Positions 63,232 to 64,000 of a stretch of DNA of 64,000 nt are shown here, in pieces (the stretch's first letter is position 1; each line of letters starts with the position of its first letter). The notes under the pieces were generated by a model. That model saw nothing but the letters and a program-made list of their open reading frames with translations, did no database searches and had not been told where the DNA came from. The DNA is from an uncultured Bacteroidota bacterium (GTDB taxonomy: Bacteria > Bacteroidota > Bacteroidia > Flavobacteriales > Flavobacteriaceae): positions 1-64,000 of the forward strand of contig CACGZJ010000005.1 of NCBI GenBank assembly GCA_902577515.1, given 5' to 3'. Position numbers and translations under genes: made by a program.

Positions 63232-64000
63232 TTGGACACTCAAAAATTATATTCTCTTTTCAATTCCTGCTCAGGCGTGTCTATTGATACTAGGAAAATT
63301 AATAAAGATGAAATGTATTTTTCATTAAAAGGAGATAATTTCGATGGTAATGTTTTTGCAATGGAAGCAATTGAAAAGGGTGCAAAGTTTTCAATTGTTG
63401 ACGACCTTGAGCAAAAAGATATTCATGATAATATTGTTTATGTAGAAAACAGTCTAAAAGCTCTTCAAGATTTAAGTAATCATCATAGATCTCTATTTGA
63501 TACAAAAGTTATTGGAATTACTGGTAGTAATGGCAAAACTACTACTAAGAATCTAATCTATTCAATCCTTTCTCAAAAGTATAATGTAATCAAGACAAAA
63601 GGGAATTTAAATAATCATATAGGAGTTCCAATCTCACTCCTTAATATAAAAGATGATATTGATTTAGCAATTATAGAGATGGGTGCTAACCATGTTGGAG
63701 AAATAAAAAGATTATGTGAAATTGCTATGCCAGATATAGGATTGATTACCAATTACGGATATGCTCATCTAGAGGGTTTTGGAAGTTTTGAAGGAGTCAT
63801 AAAAGGTAAAACTGAGATGTATGAGTACCTAACAGAAAACTATGGTCACATAATTCTAAATAATGACGATAAATTACAAGTAGAGAATTGTAAGGGAGAT
63901 CTTGCTGTAACTTTTGGAAGTAATAAAGATTCAGAGTTTATATTTGATTATAAAAAAGATAATTCATCTTTGAAACTTAAAATTGATGGTTACGAGTTTA
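63232..64000 (+). CDS. murF: UDP-MurNAc-tripeptide-D-Ala-D-Ala ligase, 5' part
   Basis: Adds D-Ala-D-Ala to complete the peptidoglycan pentapeptide. The first 256 codons are in the window and run off its end. The N-terminus MDTQKLYSLFNSCSGVSIDTRKI matches the MurF substrate domain (S-x-D-[ST]-R). GVITGSNGKTTTKNLIYSIL-type ATP loop (IGITGSNGKTTTK), TKGNLNNHIGVPISLL and IEMGANHVGEIKRLCEIAMPDIGLITNYGYAHLEGFGS are diagnostic. TTG at 63232 is the start. It is separated from the dcw cluster by over 20 kb and is divergent from pdhA, with no gldJ/porU block between. Confidence 0.94.
   Translation, partial: MDTQKLYSLFNSCSGVSIDTRKINKDEMYFSLKGDNFDGNVFAMEAIEKGAKFSIVDDLEQKDIHDNIVYVENSLKALQDLSNHHRSLFDTKVIGITGSNGKTTTKNLIYSILSQKYNVIKTKGNLNNHIGVPISLLNIKDDIDLAIIEMGANHVGEIKRLCEIAMPDIGLITNYGYAHLEGFGSFEGVIKGKTEMYEYLTENYGHIILNNDDKLQVENCKGDLAVTFGSNKDSEFIFDYKKDNSSLKLKIDGYEF

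Noticed and set aside
63156..63239. N-terminal extension of pdhA to 63239
   Set aside because: It covers the TTG-N20-TATTTTTG promoter and does not resemble E1-alpha N-termini.
1..64000. tRNA, rRNA, tmRNA or other structural RNA genes
   Set aside because: Every gap was read on both strands; none contains a cloverleaf, CCA end or rRNA-like segment.

Overview
The window is part of a low-G+C, densely packed genome of the phylum Bacteroidota, almost certainly a marine-type flavobacterium. The support is mutually consistent: a SusC/SusD outer-membrane uptake pair; a short primary sigma factor without region 1.1; promoters of the TAnnTTTG type rather than TATAAT; no useful Shine-Dalgarno sequences; a GldC homologue; a BamA-like lipoprotein (TamL type); and an FtsZ with a long acidic linker ending in the flavobacterial YLHDNVD tail. 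Intergenic gaps are tiny (none exceeds about 220 bases), genes overlap often, and TTG start codons are common. I see no tRNA, rRNA, CRISPR array, insertion sequence or prophage.

Layout. At the left edge is the start of a minus-strand gene, perhaps ruvX. It is followed by an overlapping plus-strand operon, tsaC-cca-ctaA-(pRiA4b ORF-3-like)-uvrB (131-5566), and then hsp20 and sucC on the minus strand. lysA and an unrecognised secreted protein follow. At 9629-15409 is a SusC/SusD/third-lipoprotein uptake locus with no degradative enzyme, closed by a strong terminator. Then comes a housekeeping block on the plus strand: rlmB, tamL, fba, accD, rpsO, pnp (split by a frameshift), rpoD, rpe, a GDSL lipoprotein and kynU.

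From 42162 down to 26886 runs the division and cell-wall (dcw) cluster on the minus strand: mraZ-rsmH-ftsL-ftsI-murE-mraY-murD-ftsW-murG-murC-ftsQ-ftsA-ftsZ-yqeY. It is headed by three perfect 10-bp MraZ operators. murF is not in the cluster; its first 769 bases are at the right edge (63232-64000). Together with lysA, the cluster makes meso-diaminopimelate peptidoglycan: MurE carries the DNPR specificity motif.

The right third contains an alpha/beta hydrolase, engB, gldC, nadE and a NarL-type regulator whose phospho-acceptor Asp is Glu. It continues with dnaG-ispB-queA and aroA-mazG-obg-adk on the minus strand, purK-purE, a rhodanese, gcvP, a FabH-like synthase with an MlaE/MlaF-type ABC transporter, an SDR, and pyruvate dehydrogenase E2 and E1-alpha.

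Main points for a second look: (1) pnp is frameshifted near 21885-21905. (2) DnaG and AccD have both lost every zinc-ribbon ligand. (3) Two junctions, pdhA|murF and gldC|nadE, lack the T9SS/gliding genes (gldJ/porU/porV and gldB) that I remember sitting there in gliding relatives, suggesting clean loss of gliding. (4) sucC, adk and purK have promoters so close to the start codon that their mRNAs should be leaderless. (5) The orphan SusCD locus carries a third lipoprotein with a DSWGDGW domain. I did not find a clearly novel multi-gene system; the SusCD-plus-lipoprotein locus is the closest candidate.
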